Origin: Rikenellaceae bacterium
Lineage (GTDB): Bacteria > Bacteroidota > Bacteroidia > Bacteroidales > Rikenellaceae
Assembly (NCBI GenBank): GCA_017935625.1
Contig: JAGBHC010000029.1
Coordinates: 35,936 to 99,935, forward strand
Length of the DNA stretch: 64,000 nt
Direction of reading: 5' to 3'
Below the pieces are notes generated by a model, which did no database searches, was not told the origin of the DNA, and saw only the letters and a program-made list of their open reading frames with translations. Below are positions 42,425 through 51,762 of the stretch, piece by piece. Made by a program: the position numbers and the translations under genes. Every line of letters starts with the position of its first letter. Position 1 is the first letter of the stretch.

Positions 42425-44863
42425 ATGAAACGAATCCTCTCCGGCCTGGTCGCCCTGCTCTGCTGTGCGACGGCCCTCGGTGCAGCTCCCCGTACAGAGA
42501 GTCTGCTCACCGACTGGAAATTCACCCGGGACGACAGTCCCGAATTCTCCGCCGCCCGATTCGACGACCGCGGCTGGCAACAGGTCACCGTACCCCACGA
42601 CTGGGCCATCTACGGCCCCTTCGACAAGGAAATCGACATGCAGCGCGTGGCCATCGAACAAAACGGGGAGCGCATCCCCACCGAAAAGACGGGACGCACC
42701 GGCGCCCTGCCCTACATCGGTACGGGCTGGTACCGCACTTCGTTCCGACTCGCCCCCGAACAGGCCGGCAAACGGGTCGTCATCACCTTCGACGGCGCCA
42801 TGAGCGACGCGCAGGTGTGGGTGAACGGCCGGAAGGCCGGCAACTGGCCCTACGGCTACTCGACCTTCTGGTTCGACCTCTCCGAGCTGGTCGTTCCCGG
42901 CGAGAACACGGTGGCGGTGCGGCTCGAGAACCTCGAACGTTCGTCGCGCTGGTATCCGGGCGCGGGACTCTACCGTCCGGTGCACCTCACCGTCTGCGAG
43001 CCCTTCTCCATCGAGAAGTGGGGCGTCACCGTCACCACGCCCGAGGCGGACGAACAGTGGGCCAGCGTAGAGGTCCGGACGGCGTTCACCCGTCCCCGGG
43101 CCGACGGGACGCTGCGAATCGACAACAAGGTGTTCGACGGCGACGGCCGGCAGGTGACCTCGGCCTCCTCGCAGGACGTGCGGCTCTACGGCGGCTGCCA
43201 CCGGACCCGGTTCATTCTCCCCTCTCCCAGATTGTGGTCGCCCGAGACCCCCGAGCTCTACACGCTGCTGACCGAGGTCTACCTCGACGACCGGCTGGTG
43301 GACACCGACACCACCCGCTTCGGGGTCCGCACCCTTTCGTTCACCCCCGAACGCGGGTTCGAACTCAACGGCAAGCAGCGCAAAATCAAGGGCGTGTGCC
43401 TGCATCACGACCTGGGTCCGCTGGGTGCGGCCGTCAATGAAGCCGCGCTGCGACGCCAGATACGCATCCTCAAGCAGATGGGATGCGACGCCATACGCAC
43501 CGCCCACAACATGCCCTCGCCCCAGCAGATGGACATCTGCGACGAAATGGGCATGATGGTGATGGCCGAATCGTTCGACGAGTGGATGTACGCCAAGTGC
43601 AAGAACGGTTACAACCGCTTCTTCGCGGAGTGGTACGAGCGCGATTTGACCAACCTGGTGCGGTGCCACCGCAACCACCCCAGCATCATCATGTGGAGCA
43701 CCGGCAACGAGATTCCCGAACAGGGGGCGCGCGACGGCCAGAAGTGGGCCTACCGCCTGCAGCAGATTTGCCACCGCGAAGACCCCACCCGCCCCGTCAC
43801 CAACGGCATGGACCGGGTGGATGCCGCCATCGCCAACCAGTTCGCCGCCACGCACGACATCGTGGGGCTCAACTACCGCACCCATAAATACCGGACCGCC
43901 TACGACGCCCTGCCCCAGGGTTTCATCCTCGGTTCGGAGACCGCATCGACCGTCTCGTCGCGCGGCGTCTACAAATTCCCCGTCCAGGAGTACAAGGACA
44001 AACGGTACGACGACGGGCAATGCTCCTCCTACGACCTGGAGGCCTGCAACTGGTCGAACATCCCCGAAGACGACTGGCTGTTGCAGGACGACCAGCAGTG
44101 GGTCATCGGCGAGTTCGTCTGGACGGGATTCGACTACCTCGGCGAGCCCACCCCCTACGACGAGGTGTGGCCCTCGCGCAGTTCCTACTTCGGCATCTGC
44201 GACCTGGCCGGTCTGCCCAAAGACCGCTACTATCTCTACCGCAGCCGCTGGAACACCGCCGAACCCACGCTCCACATCCTGCCCCACTGGAACTGGCAGG
44301 GGCGCGAAGGCGAGACGACCCCCGTATTCGTCTACACCAGCTATCCGAGCGCCGAGCTCTTCGTGAACGGAGTGAGCCAGGGCCGGCGGACCAAAGACCC
44401 CGCCTCGCGCGAGAACCGCTACCGCCTGCGCTGGAACGAAGTGGAATACCAGCCCGGAACACTCCGCGCAGTGGCCTACGACGCCGACGGCAATGCCGTG
44501 GCGGAGAAAGAGATTCGCACCGCAGGCGCTCCCCGCGGCCTGGTGCTCGAAGCCGACCGCCGTGTGCTGAAGGCCGACGGCCGGGACCTGAGCTTCATCA
44601 CCGTCAGGGCCGTGGACAAGCAGGGCAATTTCTGCCCCCTGGCCGACAACGCGCTGGAGTTTTCGGTGAGCGGCGAAGGCGCGTTCCGAGCCGTCTGCAA
44701 CGGCGACGCCACCTCGACGGAGCTCTTCCACCTGCCCGCCATAAAGCTCTTCAACGGCATGGCCGTGGTCATCGTCCGCAGCACCGACCGGGCGGGCGAA
44801 ATGGAGCTCACCGTCAAGGGCAGGAATCTGAAAACCGCCGCTCTGAAGATACGGACCGAATAG
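42425..44863 (+). CDS. GH2 family beta-galactosidase, exported
   Basis: 812 residues from the ATG at 42425. Signal peptide MKRILSGLVALLCCATALGAA. The sugar-binding beta-domain (residues ~40-200, with GTGWYRTSFRLAPEQ) and an immunoglobulin-like domain lead to the TIM barrel. The acid/base Glu (~428) is in MWSTGNEIPEQ and the nucleophile Glu (~562) in VIGEFVWTGFDYLGEP. C-terminal DUF4982-like and GH2 Ig-like domains follow. It would release terminal beta-galactosyl or related residues from glycans in the periplasm or at the surface; substrate unproven. No SusC/D or sensor gene is adjacent. It may be read through from waaA. Confidence 0.92.
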   Translation: MKRILSGLVALLCCATALGAAPRTESLLTDWKFTRDDSPEFSAARFDDRGWQQVTVPHDWAIYGPFDKEIDMQRVAIEQNGERIPTEKTGRTGALPYIGTGWYRTSFRLAPEQAGKRVVITFDGAMSDAQVWVNGRKAGNWPYGYSTFWFDLSELVVPGENTVAVRLENLERSSRWYPGAGLYRPVHLTVCEPFSIEKWGVTVTTPEADEQWASVEVRTAFTRPRADGTLRIDNKVFDGDGRQVTSASSQDVRLYGGCHRTRFILPSPRLWSPETPELYTLLTEVYLDDRLVDTDTTRFGVRTLSFTPERGFELNGKQRKIKGVCLHHDLGPLGAAVNEAALRRQIRILKQMGCDAIRTAHNMPSPQQMDICDEMGMMVMAESFDEWMYAKCKNGYNRFFAEWYERDLTNLVRCHRNHPSIIMWSTGNEIPEQGARDGQKWAYRLQQICHREDPTRPVTNGMDRVDAAIANQFAATHDIVGLNYRTHKYRTAYDALPQGFILGSETASTVSSRGVYKFPVQEYKDKRYDDGQCSSYDLEACNWSNIPEDDWLLQDDQQWVIGEFVWTGFDYLGEPTPYDEVWPSRSSYFGICDLAGLPKDRYYLYRSRWNTAEPTLHILPHWNWQGREGETTPVFVYTSYPSAELFVNGVSQGRRTKDPASRENRYRLRWNEVEYQPGTLRAVAYDADGNAVAEKEIRTAGAPRGLVLEADRRVLKADGRDLSFITVRAVDKQGNFCPLADNALEFSVSGEGAFRAVCNGDATSTELFHLPAIKLFNGMAVVIVRSTDRAGEMELTVKGRNLKTAALKIRTE

Positions 44864-44873
44864 AGAATCCTCC

Positions 44874-44960
44874 CCGGGTGCCACCCTCCCGCCGCAGGCG
44901 GCACCCGGAGAGCGAACGCGACGGGCAGGCCTTTTCAAAAACTTGAAAAGGCCCGCCCGT
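44874..44960. terminator. Two hairpins between convergent GH2 and GH3 genes
   Basis: CCGGGTGCC/GGCACCCGG (44874-44908, 9-bp stem) is followed by a long stem of ~18 pairs with one mismatch (ACGGGCaGGCCTTTTCAA, 44921-44960, loop AAAC). Neither has a clean T-tract outside the stem, but their place between converging genes suggests transcription end signals for both. Confidence 0.5.
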
Positions 44961-45056
44961 TCATATGTCCACAAAAGGTTCCGGCCGCAGCGATTCCGAC
45001 TCCTGCGAAGCCCCTCGCCGCAAAGCGCCCCCGCACCGGCCGGGAGAGCGTCCGCC

Positions 45057-47303
45057 CTATTTCACCTCGAACTCCACGGGGGTACCGCTGCTGCTGTCGG
45101 GAGCGACCCACAGCCTGAAACGCCCCGGCTCGACTCCGTACTCCATCGCGGCATTCCAGAAGGCGAGTTCGCTCACCGGCAGCTCCAGGGTCACCTCCGC
45201 CGTCTGTCCGGGCTCCAGCGTCACCCGCCGGAATCCCTTCAGCTCCCGCACGGGCCGGGTGACCGAAGCCACCAGGTCGCGCACATAGAGCTGCATCACC
45301 TCGGTGGCCGTCCGCGAGCCGGTGTTGGTGAGTGTGGTCGTGATTGCGAGCGTGTCCCGCACGCCGGGCTCGGAGGTCGAAAGATGCGGTTCGCCATACT
45401 CGAACGTGGTGTAGGTCAGTCCGTAGCCGAACGGATAGAGCGGCCCGAATCCCGCATCGAGGTAGTAGGATTCGCACCCGAGCGAGGTCTGCCCCGCCTC
45501 CAGCGGAATCTGGTCGATGAGCAGCTCGCGGCCGTTGGCCGGCCGGCCCGTGTTGTTGTGGGAGTAGTGCGCGGGAATCTGCCCCACCATGAGCGGGAAG
45601 GTGACGGGGGTGCGGCCGCTGGGCGAGACGACTCCGAAAATCAGGTCGGCCAGCGCATCGCCGCCCATGGTTCCGGGGTGGAACGAGTAGAGCAGGGCTC
45701 CCGACTGCTGCGCCTGCCGCCCGATGGTGAGCGGACGGCCCGCCATCACCACCGTCACCAGCGGCGTGCCCGTGGCGGCGAGCGCCTCGACCAGTTCGCC
45801 CTGGGCCCCCTGCAGGTCGAGTCCCGCCAGCGAGTGGGCCTCGCCCGAGAGTATCGACTCCTCGCCCACGAACGCCAGCACCGCATCGGCGTGCCGGGCC
45901 TCCGCCACGGCCCGGGCAATGCGCGACGTGTTGCGGTCGCGGCTGAATCCGAGCGCCGGTTCGTAGACGATTTCCATCTGTCTGCCGTATTTTTCGCGAA
46001 TCGCCGCCAGCGGAGTGCGCGTCCGGCTCTTGTCTCCGTCGAACACCCAGGTGCCCAGCTGGTCGTGCGGGGCGTCGGCCATGGGGCCTGTCACCAGCAG
46101 CCGTTTCACACGCGACGGGTCGAGCGGCAGAACCCCCGCCTCGTTCTTGAGCAGCACGGCCCCCTCCACGGCCGCACGGTAGGCGGCCCGGAGATGTTCG
46201 GGAGCGTAGAGCGGCGAGGGGGCCAGCGTATCGACATAGGGATTTTCGAAGAGTCCGAGCCGGAACTTCACCCGCAGAATGTTGCGGACCGCCTCATCGA
46301 CCGTCTCCACGGGTATCGTCCCCGCTTCGACCAGTTCGGCGCCATGACGGGCATAGCAGAGGCTCACCATGTCCATATCGACTCCGGCGGCCAGAGCCTT
46401 GGCCGCCGCATCGCGCCGGTCGAGGGCATAGCCGTGGGAGACCATCTCCGAGATGGCCGACCAGTCGGAGACCACCACCCCGTCGAAACCCCACTCGCCG
46501 CGCAGCACCGTGCGCAAGGCGAAACGGTCGGCCGAAGCGGGCACGCCGTCGTTGTCGTTGAACGAAGTCATGAAGGTGGCCGCCCCAGCCCGGGCCGCCG
46601 CCTCGAACGGAGGCATGTAGACATTGCGCAGCTGACGTTCGGTGAGGAAGGTGGAGTTGTAGTCGCGTCCGCCTTCGGCCGCACCGTAGCCCACATAGTG
46701 CTTGGCGCAGGCCGCCACGGAGGTCGCGTCGCTCAGCCTCTCGCCCTGGAAACCCCGCACCATCGCTGCGGCCATCGTCTTCGCCAGAAAGACATCCTCG
46801 CCGAGGCTCTCGGCGATGCGTCCCCAGCGCGGGTCGCGGGAGATGTCCACCATGGGCGCGAAGGTCCACCGGATGCCCCGGCTGGCCGCCTCGACCGCCG
46901 CCACCCGGGCTCCGAGCCGCACCGCCTCGGGGTCGAAAGTGGCCGCCTGTCCCAGCGGAATGGGAAATACGGTGGCGAAACCGTGTATCACGTCGCGGGC
47001 CATCAGCAGCGGAATGCCCAGCCGCGACTCCTCGACGGCCGTCCGCTGAAGTTCGTTCACCGTCGCCGGGTCGATGCCGTTGAAGAAGGAGCCCACGCGC
47101 CCCTCCCGCACCGCCTGTTTCATCTCGTCGAGCGGTCCGCCCACCGAGAGTTGATTCATCTGGCCGATTTTCTCTTCGAGCGTCATCTGCGAGAGAAGCG
47201 AGTCGATGCGTGCCTCGAGGAGCGCTTCGCCGCTGCGCTGCGGCCCGCACGACACTGCCAGCGCCGCGACCCATGCCGCCGTAAATATCCGGAAAGTTTT
47301 CAT
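45057..47303 (-). CDS. GH3 family beta-glucosidase/xylosidase (BglX-like) lipoprotein
   Basis: 748 residues. The N-terminus MKTFRIFTAAWVAALAVSC is a lipoprotein signal. The GH3 N-terminal barrel carries KIGQMNQLSVGG, the DNDGVPASADRFALRTVLRG segment and the nucleophile Asp in GFDGVVVSDWSAI. The C-terminal alpha/beta domain (residues ~370-600) has DAVLAFVGEESILSGE, and a fibronectin III-like domain closes the protein. It would remove non-reducing glucose, xylose or arabinose units from oligosaccharides. The family alone does not settle the specificity. It converges on the GH2 gene. Confidence 0.92.
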   Translation of the reverse strand: MKTFRIFTAAWVAALAVSCGPQRSGEALLEARIDSLLSQMTLEEKIGQMNQLSVGGPLDEMKQAVREGRVGSFFNGIDPATVNELQRTAVEESRLGIPLLMARDVIHGFATVFPIPLGQAATFDPEAVRLGARVAAVEAASRGIRWTFAPMVDISRDPRWGRIAESLGEDVFLAKTMAAAMVRGFQGERLSDATSVAACAKHYVGYGAAEGGRDYNSTFLTERQLRNVYMPPFEAAARAGAATFMTSFNDNDGVPASADRFALRTVLRGEWGFDGVVVSDWSAISEMVSHGYALDRRDAAAKALAAGVDMDMVSLCYARHGAELVEAGTIPVETVDEAVRNILRVKFRLGLFENPYVDTLAPSPLYAPEHLRAAYRAAVEGAVLLKNEAGVLPLDPSRVKRLLVTGPMADAPHDQLGTWVFDGDKSRTRTPLAAIREKYGRQMEIVYEPALGFSRDRNTSRIARAVAEARHADAVLAFVGEESILSGEAHSLAGLDLQGAQGELVEALAATGTPLVTVVMAGRPLTIGRQAQQSGALLYSFHPGTMGGDALADLIFGVVSPSGRTPVTFPLMVGQIPAHYSHNNTGRPANGRELLIDQIPLEAGQTSLGCESYYLDAGFGPLYPFGYGLTYTTFEYGEPHLSTSEPGVRDTLAITTTLTNTGSRTATEVMQLYVRDLVASVTRPVRELKGFRRVTLEPGQTAEVTLELPVSELAFWNAAMEYGVEPGRFRLWVAPDSSSGTPVEFEVK

Positions 47304-47331
47304 TGCAAAAAATATTCGGGTTAGACGAAAA

Positions 47332-47339
47332 CAAAAATA
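47332..47339 (-). promoter_or_regulatory. GH3 promoter -7 box
   Basis: TATTTTTG on the minus strand, 28 bases before the GH3 ATG, in the 84-base gap after the NhaC gene. Confidence 0.5.
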
Positions 47340-47387
47340 CGAAAAAACAGCGGTTCCCGCTCGCCCCGTCCGAAAAAAACGGAACCG

Positions 47388-48686
47388 TCACGCTTTCCGC
47401 TCCCGGGGATAGCGGAACAGAATGGCAGCCAGGGCACAAAGGCCCATGAGCGGGGGATAGTAGAGCCGCCCGACGATTTCGATGGGCGAAACGCCCGCCA
47501 GGCCGGCCGCCATGAGCACCTGCGCTCCGTAGGGAATGAGCCCCTGCACCATGCAGGAGAAGGTGTCCAGCAGGCTGGCGCTCTTGCGGGGGTCCACCCC
47601 GAAACGCGAAGCGATGCGCCGGGCGATGGGACCCACGGTGATGATGGCGATGGTGTTGTTGGCCGTGCAGAGATTGGCCACGCTCACCAGCGCCGCGATG
47701 CTCAGTTCGGCGCCGCGGCGTCCCGAGATGCGGCGGGTCAGCCGGTCGATGAGGTATTCGATGCCGCCGTTGTATTCGATGAGGCGCAGCATGCCTCCGG
47801 CCAGCAGCGTGACGATGATGAGTTCGCCCATGCCCGTAATGCCGTCGCCCATGGCTCCGAACCACCCGAAGAGGTCCATCGAGCCGCCGCACAGCCCGAG
47901 CACCCCCGTCAGCAGCATCCCCGACCAGAGAACCGCCAGTACGTTCACTCCCGCCACGGCCAGCGCCAGTACGACCAGATAGGGCGTCACCTTCACCCAC
48001 TCCACCGGTCCGGGTGCCACGGCCGGAGCGGCAGGCACCGCCGTAAACAGATAGAGGCCCATGGTGACCAGCGCCGCCGGAACGACTATCAGACTGTTCA
48101 CCCGGAACTTGTCCCGCATCTCGCACCCCTGGGTGCGGGTCGCGGCGATGGTGGTGTCGGAGATGAACGAGAGGTTGTCGCCGAAGAACGAGCCGCCCAC
48201 GACCACCGCCACCATCATGGCCGTCGGGAGCCCCGTCTGCTCGGCCAGTCCCGTAGCCACGGGCGTAAGAGCCACGATGGTCCCCACCGAGGTGCCTATC
48301 GACAGCGAGATGAAACAGGTGGCCAGAAAGATACCGGCCGGAAGGAACCGGGCGGGAATGAGGTGCATGGTCAGCTCCACCGCAGCGTCTATCGCCCCCA
48401 TGGCCCTGGCCGACTGGGCGAACGCTCCGGCGAGGATGAAGATACATATCATGACGAGAATCCCCGGGTTGGCCGCTCCGCGGCAGAACTCGTCGATGCG
48501 CTGCGTCAGACTCAGCCCCCGGGTGACGGCCACCGCCCACAGACACGAAAAGAGGAAGGCCACCGCAATGGGCACCTTGTAGAAATCGCCTGCCGCCAGC
48601 GAGGTTCCCAGATAGAGACACAGAAAGACCGCCAGCGGCGACAGCGCCAGCAGCGAACCTGCGCGGGTATCGGTTTCCATCGGCAT
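47388..48686 (-). CDS. NhaC-family Na+/H+ antiporter
   Basis: 432 residues, about eleven membrane helices. The segments ISLSIGTSVGTIVALTPVA and GGSFFGDNLSFISDTTIAATRTQGCEMRDKFR (read here as two landmarks, GGSFFGDNLSFISDT and ATRTQGCEMRDKF) are diagnostic of the NhaC superfamily, as is NTIAIITVGPIARR. It probably exports Na+ or swaps metabolites such as malate/lactate; the family includes both. It starts eight bases after the LptF/G stop and is co-directional with tgt and lptF/G. An alternative ATG is at 48680. Confidence 0.9.
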   Translation of the reverse strand: MPMETDTRAGSLLALSPLAVFLCLYLGTSLAAGDFYKVPIAVAFLFSCLWAVAVTRGLSLTQRIDEFCRGAANPGILVMICIFILAGAFAQSARAMGAIDAAVELTMHLIPARFLPAGIFLATCFISLSIGTSVGTIVALTPVATGLAEQTGLPTAMMVAVVVGGSFFGDNLSFISDTTIAATRTQGCEMRDKFRVNSLIVVPAALVTMGLYLFTAVPAAPAVAPGPVEWVKVTPYLVVLALAVAGVNVLAVLWSGMLLTGVLGLCGGSMDLFGWFGAMGDGITGMGELIIVTLLAGGMLRLIEYNGGIEYLIDRLTRRISGRRGAELSIAALVSVANLCTANNTIAIITVGPIARRIASRFGVDPRKSASLLDTFSCMVQGLIPYGAQVLMAAGLAGVSPIEIVGRLYYPPLMGLCALAAILFRYPRERKA

Positions 48687-48693
48687 CCGGACT

Positions 48694-49800
48694 TTACTTG
48701 GGGGCCTTCTTGTAGAGGTAAACGGCGATGACGGAGAAGAGGATATTGGGTATCCACACCGCGATGGCCGGCGGAACGACGCCGCCCTTGGCGAACTCCT
48801 CGGCGAACTTGCTGAAGAGGATGTAGGAGAAACAGAGCGCCACGCCGATGCCGATGTGAAGTCCCGTGCCGCCGCGCACCTTGCGCGAGGAGAGCGACAC
48901 GCCGATGAGCGTAAGCACCAGCGAGGAGATGGGATAGGCGAAACGGTTGTGCCGCTCCACCTCGAAGATGTTTATCATGTTGGAGCCCTTGCGGCGCTGC
49001 TGGGCGATGAACGAATTGAGGCGTCCGATATTCATCGTCTTAATCAGGTCCTGCACGCGTCCCAGCTCGGCGGCGTCGAGATTGATGAGCGTATCGAGCC
49101 GCTCGCGCTGCTCGAAAATCTCGCGCTCGCCGTCGAAACGGCGGAGGTTGTACCTGTCGGCCACCCACCGCCCGGTTTCGGGATTGAAGGTGACGCTCGC
49201 CGCCTCGAGCGAAGCGGACATGGTGCTGCCCTCGTACTGCTCGATGGCCAGGAAGCTGGCCTGGTTGGTCACGCCCGAATAGTTGCGCACGTAGGCGAAC
49301 ACCCCCTGGTCAATCTGACGGTAGATGTTCTTGTCGAACATGGTGTTCTGCTTGAGCTTCTTCTTGTTGAACTGCTTTTCGAACTCCACCTTGTGGAGCG
49401 TGGCGGCGGGAATGACCACCATGTTCAGCCCCACCGACAGCAGGGTGATGGCCATCGCCGAAAGAAAATAGGGCCACAACAGCCGGCGGAAGCTCACGCC
49501 CGCCGAGAGAATGGCGATAATCTCGGTCTGGTAGGCCATCTTGGAGGTGAAGAATATCACCGCGATGAAGGTGAACAGACCGCTGAACTGATTGATGAAC
49601 TGCGGAATGAAATTCAGGTAGTAGTCGAACAGAATCTTCGACACGGGCGCCTTGAGCTCCACGAAATCGTCGATATGTTCCACATAATCGAACACGACGA
49701 AGACCACGATAATCATCGCGATGGCGAAGAAGTAGGTTCCCAGGAACTTCTTGATTATGTAGAGGTCGAGAATCTTCAACCCCGGATTTTTGAACTTCAC
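48694..49800 (-). CDS. LptF/LptG family lipopolysaccharide export permease
   Basis: 368 residues from a GTG at 49800. YjgP/YjgQ family: three N-terminal helices (LDLYIIKKFLGTYFFAIAMIIVVFVVFDYVEH is the region, beginning LDLYIIKKFL), a periplasmic beta-jellyroll (residues ~110-260), then three C-terminal helices (ISSLVLTLIGVSLSSRKVRGG). With LptB it extracts LPS from the inner membrane towards the Lpt bridge. In E. coli two different subunits form the pair; only one is encoded here. It follows tgt by 49 bases. Confidence 0.92.
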   Translation of the reverse strand: MKFKNPGLKILDLYIIKKFLGTYFFAIAMIIVVFVVFDYVEHIDDFVELKAPVSKILFDYYLNFIPQFINQFSGLFTFIAVIFFTSKMAYQTEIIAILSAGVSFRRLLWPYFLSAMAITLLSVGLNMVVIPAATLHKVEFEKQFNKKKLKQNTMFDKNIYRQIDQGVFAYVRNYSGVTNQASFLAIEQYEGSTMSASLEAASVTFNPETGRWVADRYNLRRFDGEREIFEQRERLDTLINLDAAELGRVQDLIKTMNIGRLNSFIAQQRRKGSNMINIFEVERHNRFAYPISSLVLTLIGVSLSSRKVRGGTGLHIGIGVALCFSYILFSKFAEEFAKGGVVPPAIAVWIPNILFSVIAVYLYKKAPK

Positions 49801-49849
49801 TTTTCCGTTATCTCTCTTGTGCGCCCCGTCGGGGCGCTGTTTTCCAAAA

Positions 49850-50980
49850 TCAAAGCCGCCGCGAAAGTTTCCGCACCATCTCCTCTTTCCATCCGGCGAA
49901 CGAACCGTCGATAATCCGTCTGCGGGCCTCGCCGACCAGCCACAGGTAGAAGGCGATGTTGTGGAGCGAAGCGATTTGGGCGGCCATCATCTCTCCGGCA
50001 ATCGTCAGGTGACGCAGGTAGGCCTTGGTGTAGACCCGGTCCACGAAGGCCGTGCCGGCGGGGTCGATGGGCGAGAAGTCGTCCCGCCACTTGAGGTTGC
50101 GGATATTTATCGTCCCCTCGCTGGTGAAGAGCATGCCGTTGCGGCCGTTGCGCGTGGGCATCACGCAGTCGAACATGTCCACTCCGCGGTCGATGGCCTC
50201 CAGGATATTGACCGGGGTTCCCACGCCCATCAGATAGCGCGGCTTCTCGCGGGGCAGGATGGCATTCACCACCTCAATCATTTCGTACATCGCCTCGGTG
50301 GGCTCTCCCACCGCCAGACCGCCGATGGCATAGCCGTCGGCGCCGAACTGCTGCACGAACTCCGCCGAACGGGCCCGCAGGTCGGGATAGGTGCACCCCT
50401 GCACGATGGGGAAGAGACTCTGACGATAGCCGTAGAGGGGCGAGGTGCGCTCGAACCGTTCGAAGCAGCGCTCCAGCCACCGGTGGGTGAGTTCCAGCGA
50501 GCGGGCCGCATAGTCGCGCGGCGAGTCGCCGGGGGGACACTCGTCGAAAGCCATCATGATATCGGCGCCGATTTTACGCTCGGTGTCCATGACGTTCTCC
50601 GGAGTGAACAGGTGTTTCGAGCCGTCGATGTGCGAAGAGAAGCGGCACCCCTCCTCGCCGAGCTTGCGGCATCCGGCCAGCGAGAAGACCTGAAAGCCGC
50701 CGCTGTCGGTGAGCATGGGCCGCTCCCACGACGAGAACCGGTGCACGCCGCCCGCCCGCTCCAGCACGTCGGTGCCGGGACGCAGGTAGAGGTGGTAGGT
50801 GTTGGCCAGAATAATCTGGGCCCCCGCCTCATCGGCCAGGTCGCGGTGGAAGATGCCCTTCACGCTGGCGGCAGTGCCCACGGGCATGAAGATGGGGGTG
50901 AGAATAGCCCCGTGGTCGGTGGTTATCCGCCCCGCACGGGCCTTGCTGCCCGTCGCCTGATATTGCAACTCGAAATCCAT
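49850..50980 (-). CDS. tgt: Queuine tRNA-ribosyltransferase
   Basis: 376 residues from the ATG at 50980. Swaps guanine 34 of GUN-anticodon tRNAs for a queuosine precursor. Family motifs are seen: TPIFMPVGTAASVKG, the catalytic Asp region LTDSGGFQVFSLAG, MAFDECPPGD, YAIGGLAVGEP, the nucleophile Asp in DMFDCVMPTRNGRNG, and a zinc ligand region. The last is atypical: after NIRNLKWRDDFSPIDP the usual cysteine cluster (CxCxxC) is largely absent. An upstream extension to 51034 would overlap the promoter box and is rejected. Confidence 0.94.
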   Translation of the reverse strand: MDFELQYQATGSKARAGRITTDHGAILTPIFMPVGTAASVKGIFHRDLADEAGAQIILANTYHLYLRPGTDVLERAGGVHRFSSWERPMLTDSGGFQVFSLAGCRKLGEEGCRFSSHIDGSKHLFTPENVMDTERKIGADIMMAFDECPPGDSPRDYAARSLELTHRWLERCFERFERTSPLYGYRQSLFPIVQGCTYPDLRARSAEFVQQFGADGYAIGGLAVGEPTEAMYEMIEVVNAILPREKPRYLMGVGTPVNILEAIDRGVDMFDCVMPTRNGRNGMLFTSEGTINIRNLKWRDDFSPIDPAGTAFVDRVYTKAYLRHLTIAGEMMAAQIASLHNIAFYLWLVGEARRRIIDGSFAGWKEEMVRKLSRRL

Positions 50981-50986
50981 ATCGCA

Positions 50987-51018
50987 CAAAGGTACGAAAA
51001 TCCTTCGTAAAATCAACA
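50987..51018 (-). promoter_or_regulatory. tgt promoter, almost touching the start codon
   Basis: TACCTTTG at 50987-50994 with TTG 19 bases upstream (minus strand). Only six bases (TGCGAT) separate the box from the tgt ATG, so the mRNA is probably leaderless or nearly so. Confidence 0.65.
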
Positions 51019-51077
51019 AGCCGCCGCCGGACATTCGCAGCCCGCAGCCGCACGGCGCACGAAAGGCCGCTTCCGCC

Positions 51078-51338
51078 CTAAGGGACGGGGTCGTAGCCGC
51101 TTCCGCCCCACGGATGACACGAGAGGATGCGCCGCAGGGCCAGCCATCCCCCTTTTAGGGGGCCGTACTTGCGGATAGCCTCCGCAGCGTATTGCGAACA
51201 GGTGGGAGTATAGCGGCACACGGGAGGCGTGAAGGGCGAGATGCAGCACTGATAGAATTTTATCAAGAGCAGAAACGGCCACGACTGCACCCGTTTACAT
51301 CCGCTTAGGAATTGCCGATATGATTTTGCGAATCCCAT
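51078..51338 (-). CDS. yidD: Membrane protein insertion efficiency factor YidD
   Basis: 86 residues from the ATG at 51338 (an in-frame TTG lies two codons upstream). The YidD signature is complete: [48 protein letters not shown] and GYDPVP. It helps membrane insertion together with YidC. It overlaps rnpA by 44 bases, as is frequent for this pair; yidC itself is not here. Confidence 0.95.
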   Translation of the reverse strand: MGFAKSYRQFLSGCKRVQSWPFLLLIKFYQCCISPFTPPVCRYTPTCSQYAAEAIRKYGPLKGGWLALRRILSCHPWGGSGYDPVP

Positions 51339-51753
51339 TTTCAATCGTCTTGTAATCCTCCACCTGCCGGGTGTTGTAGACCAGCGCCACGTCCATTCCG
51401 CCGCCCGACGAGCGCAGCGTCTCGACCAGTTCGCTCTTGTTGAGCCGATAGGCTTCCCGCATGCGGCGTTTCACCAGATTGCGTTTGTTGGCCCGCTTGA
51501 GGTGTTTCTTCGGCACCGAAAAGAGCACCCGCACCGTCGCCGCTTCGGCTTCGCGAAGGCCGGCCGCCGGGGCATCCGCCCCTTCCGGTCCCGGGGCAGC
51601 TCCTTCCGCCGCACCCTCCGCCGCTCCGCATCCGCGGGGCAGCATCACATAGCGGAACGGATAGGCGAACCCGCTCCGCCCCTCTGCGAAAAGCCTTCCG
51701 ATAGCGGTCAGAGAGCAGAGGCGCTCACCCTTGGGAAGCGAACGGGGTGTCAT
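51295..51753 (-). CDS. rnpA: Ribonuclease P protein component
   Basis: 152 residues, longer than the usual ~115-120. It assists the RNA subunit in maturing tRNA 5' ends. The conserved RNR motif is in [19 protein letters not shown]. An extra Ala/Gly/Glu/Pro-rich insertion (~residues 42-70: [20 protein letters not shown]) sits between the N-terminal strand FRYVMLP and [10 protein letters not shown]. It lies nine bases downstream of hemD. In this genome rnpA is not next to rpmH. Confidence 0.93.
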   Translation of the reverse strand: MTPRSLPKGERLCSLTAIGRLFAEGRSGFAYPFRYVMLPRGCGAAEGAAEGAAPGPEGADAPAAGLREAEAATVRVLFSVPKKHLKRANKRNLVKRRMREAYRLNKSELVETLRSSGGGMDVALVYNTRQVEDYKTIENGIRKIISAIPKRM

Positions 51754-51762
51754 GGGGGATTA

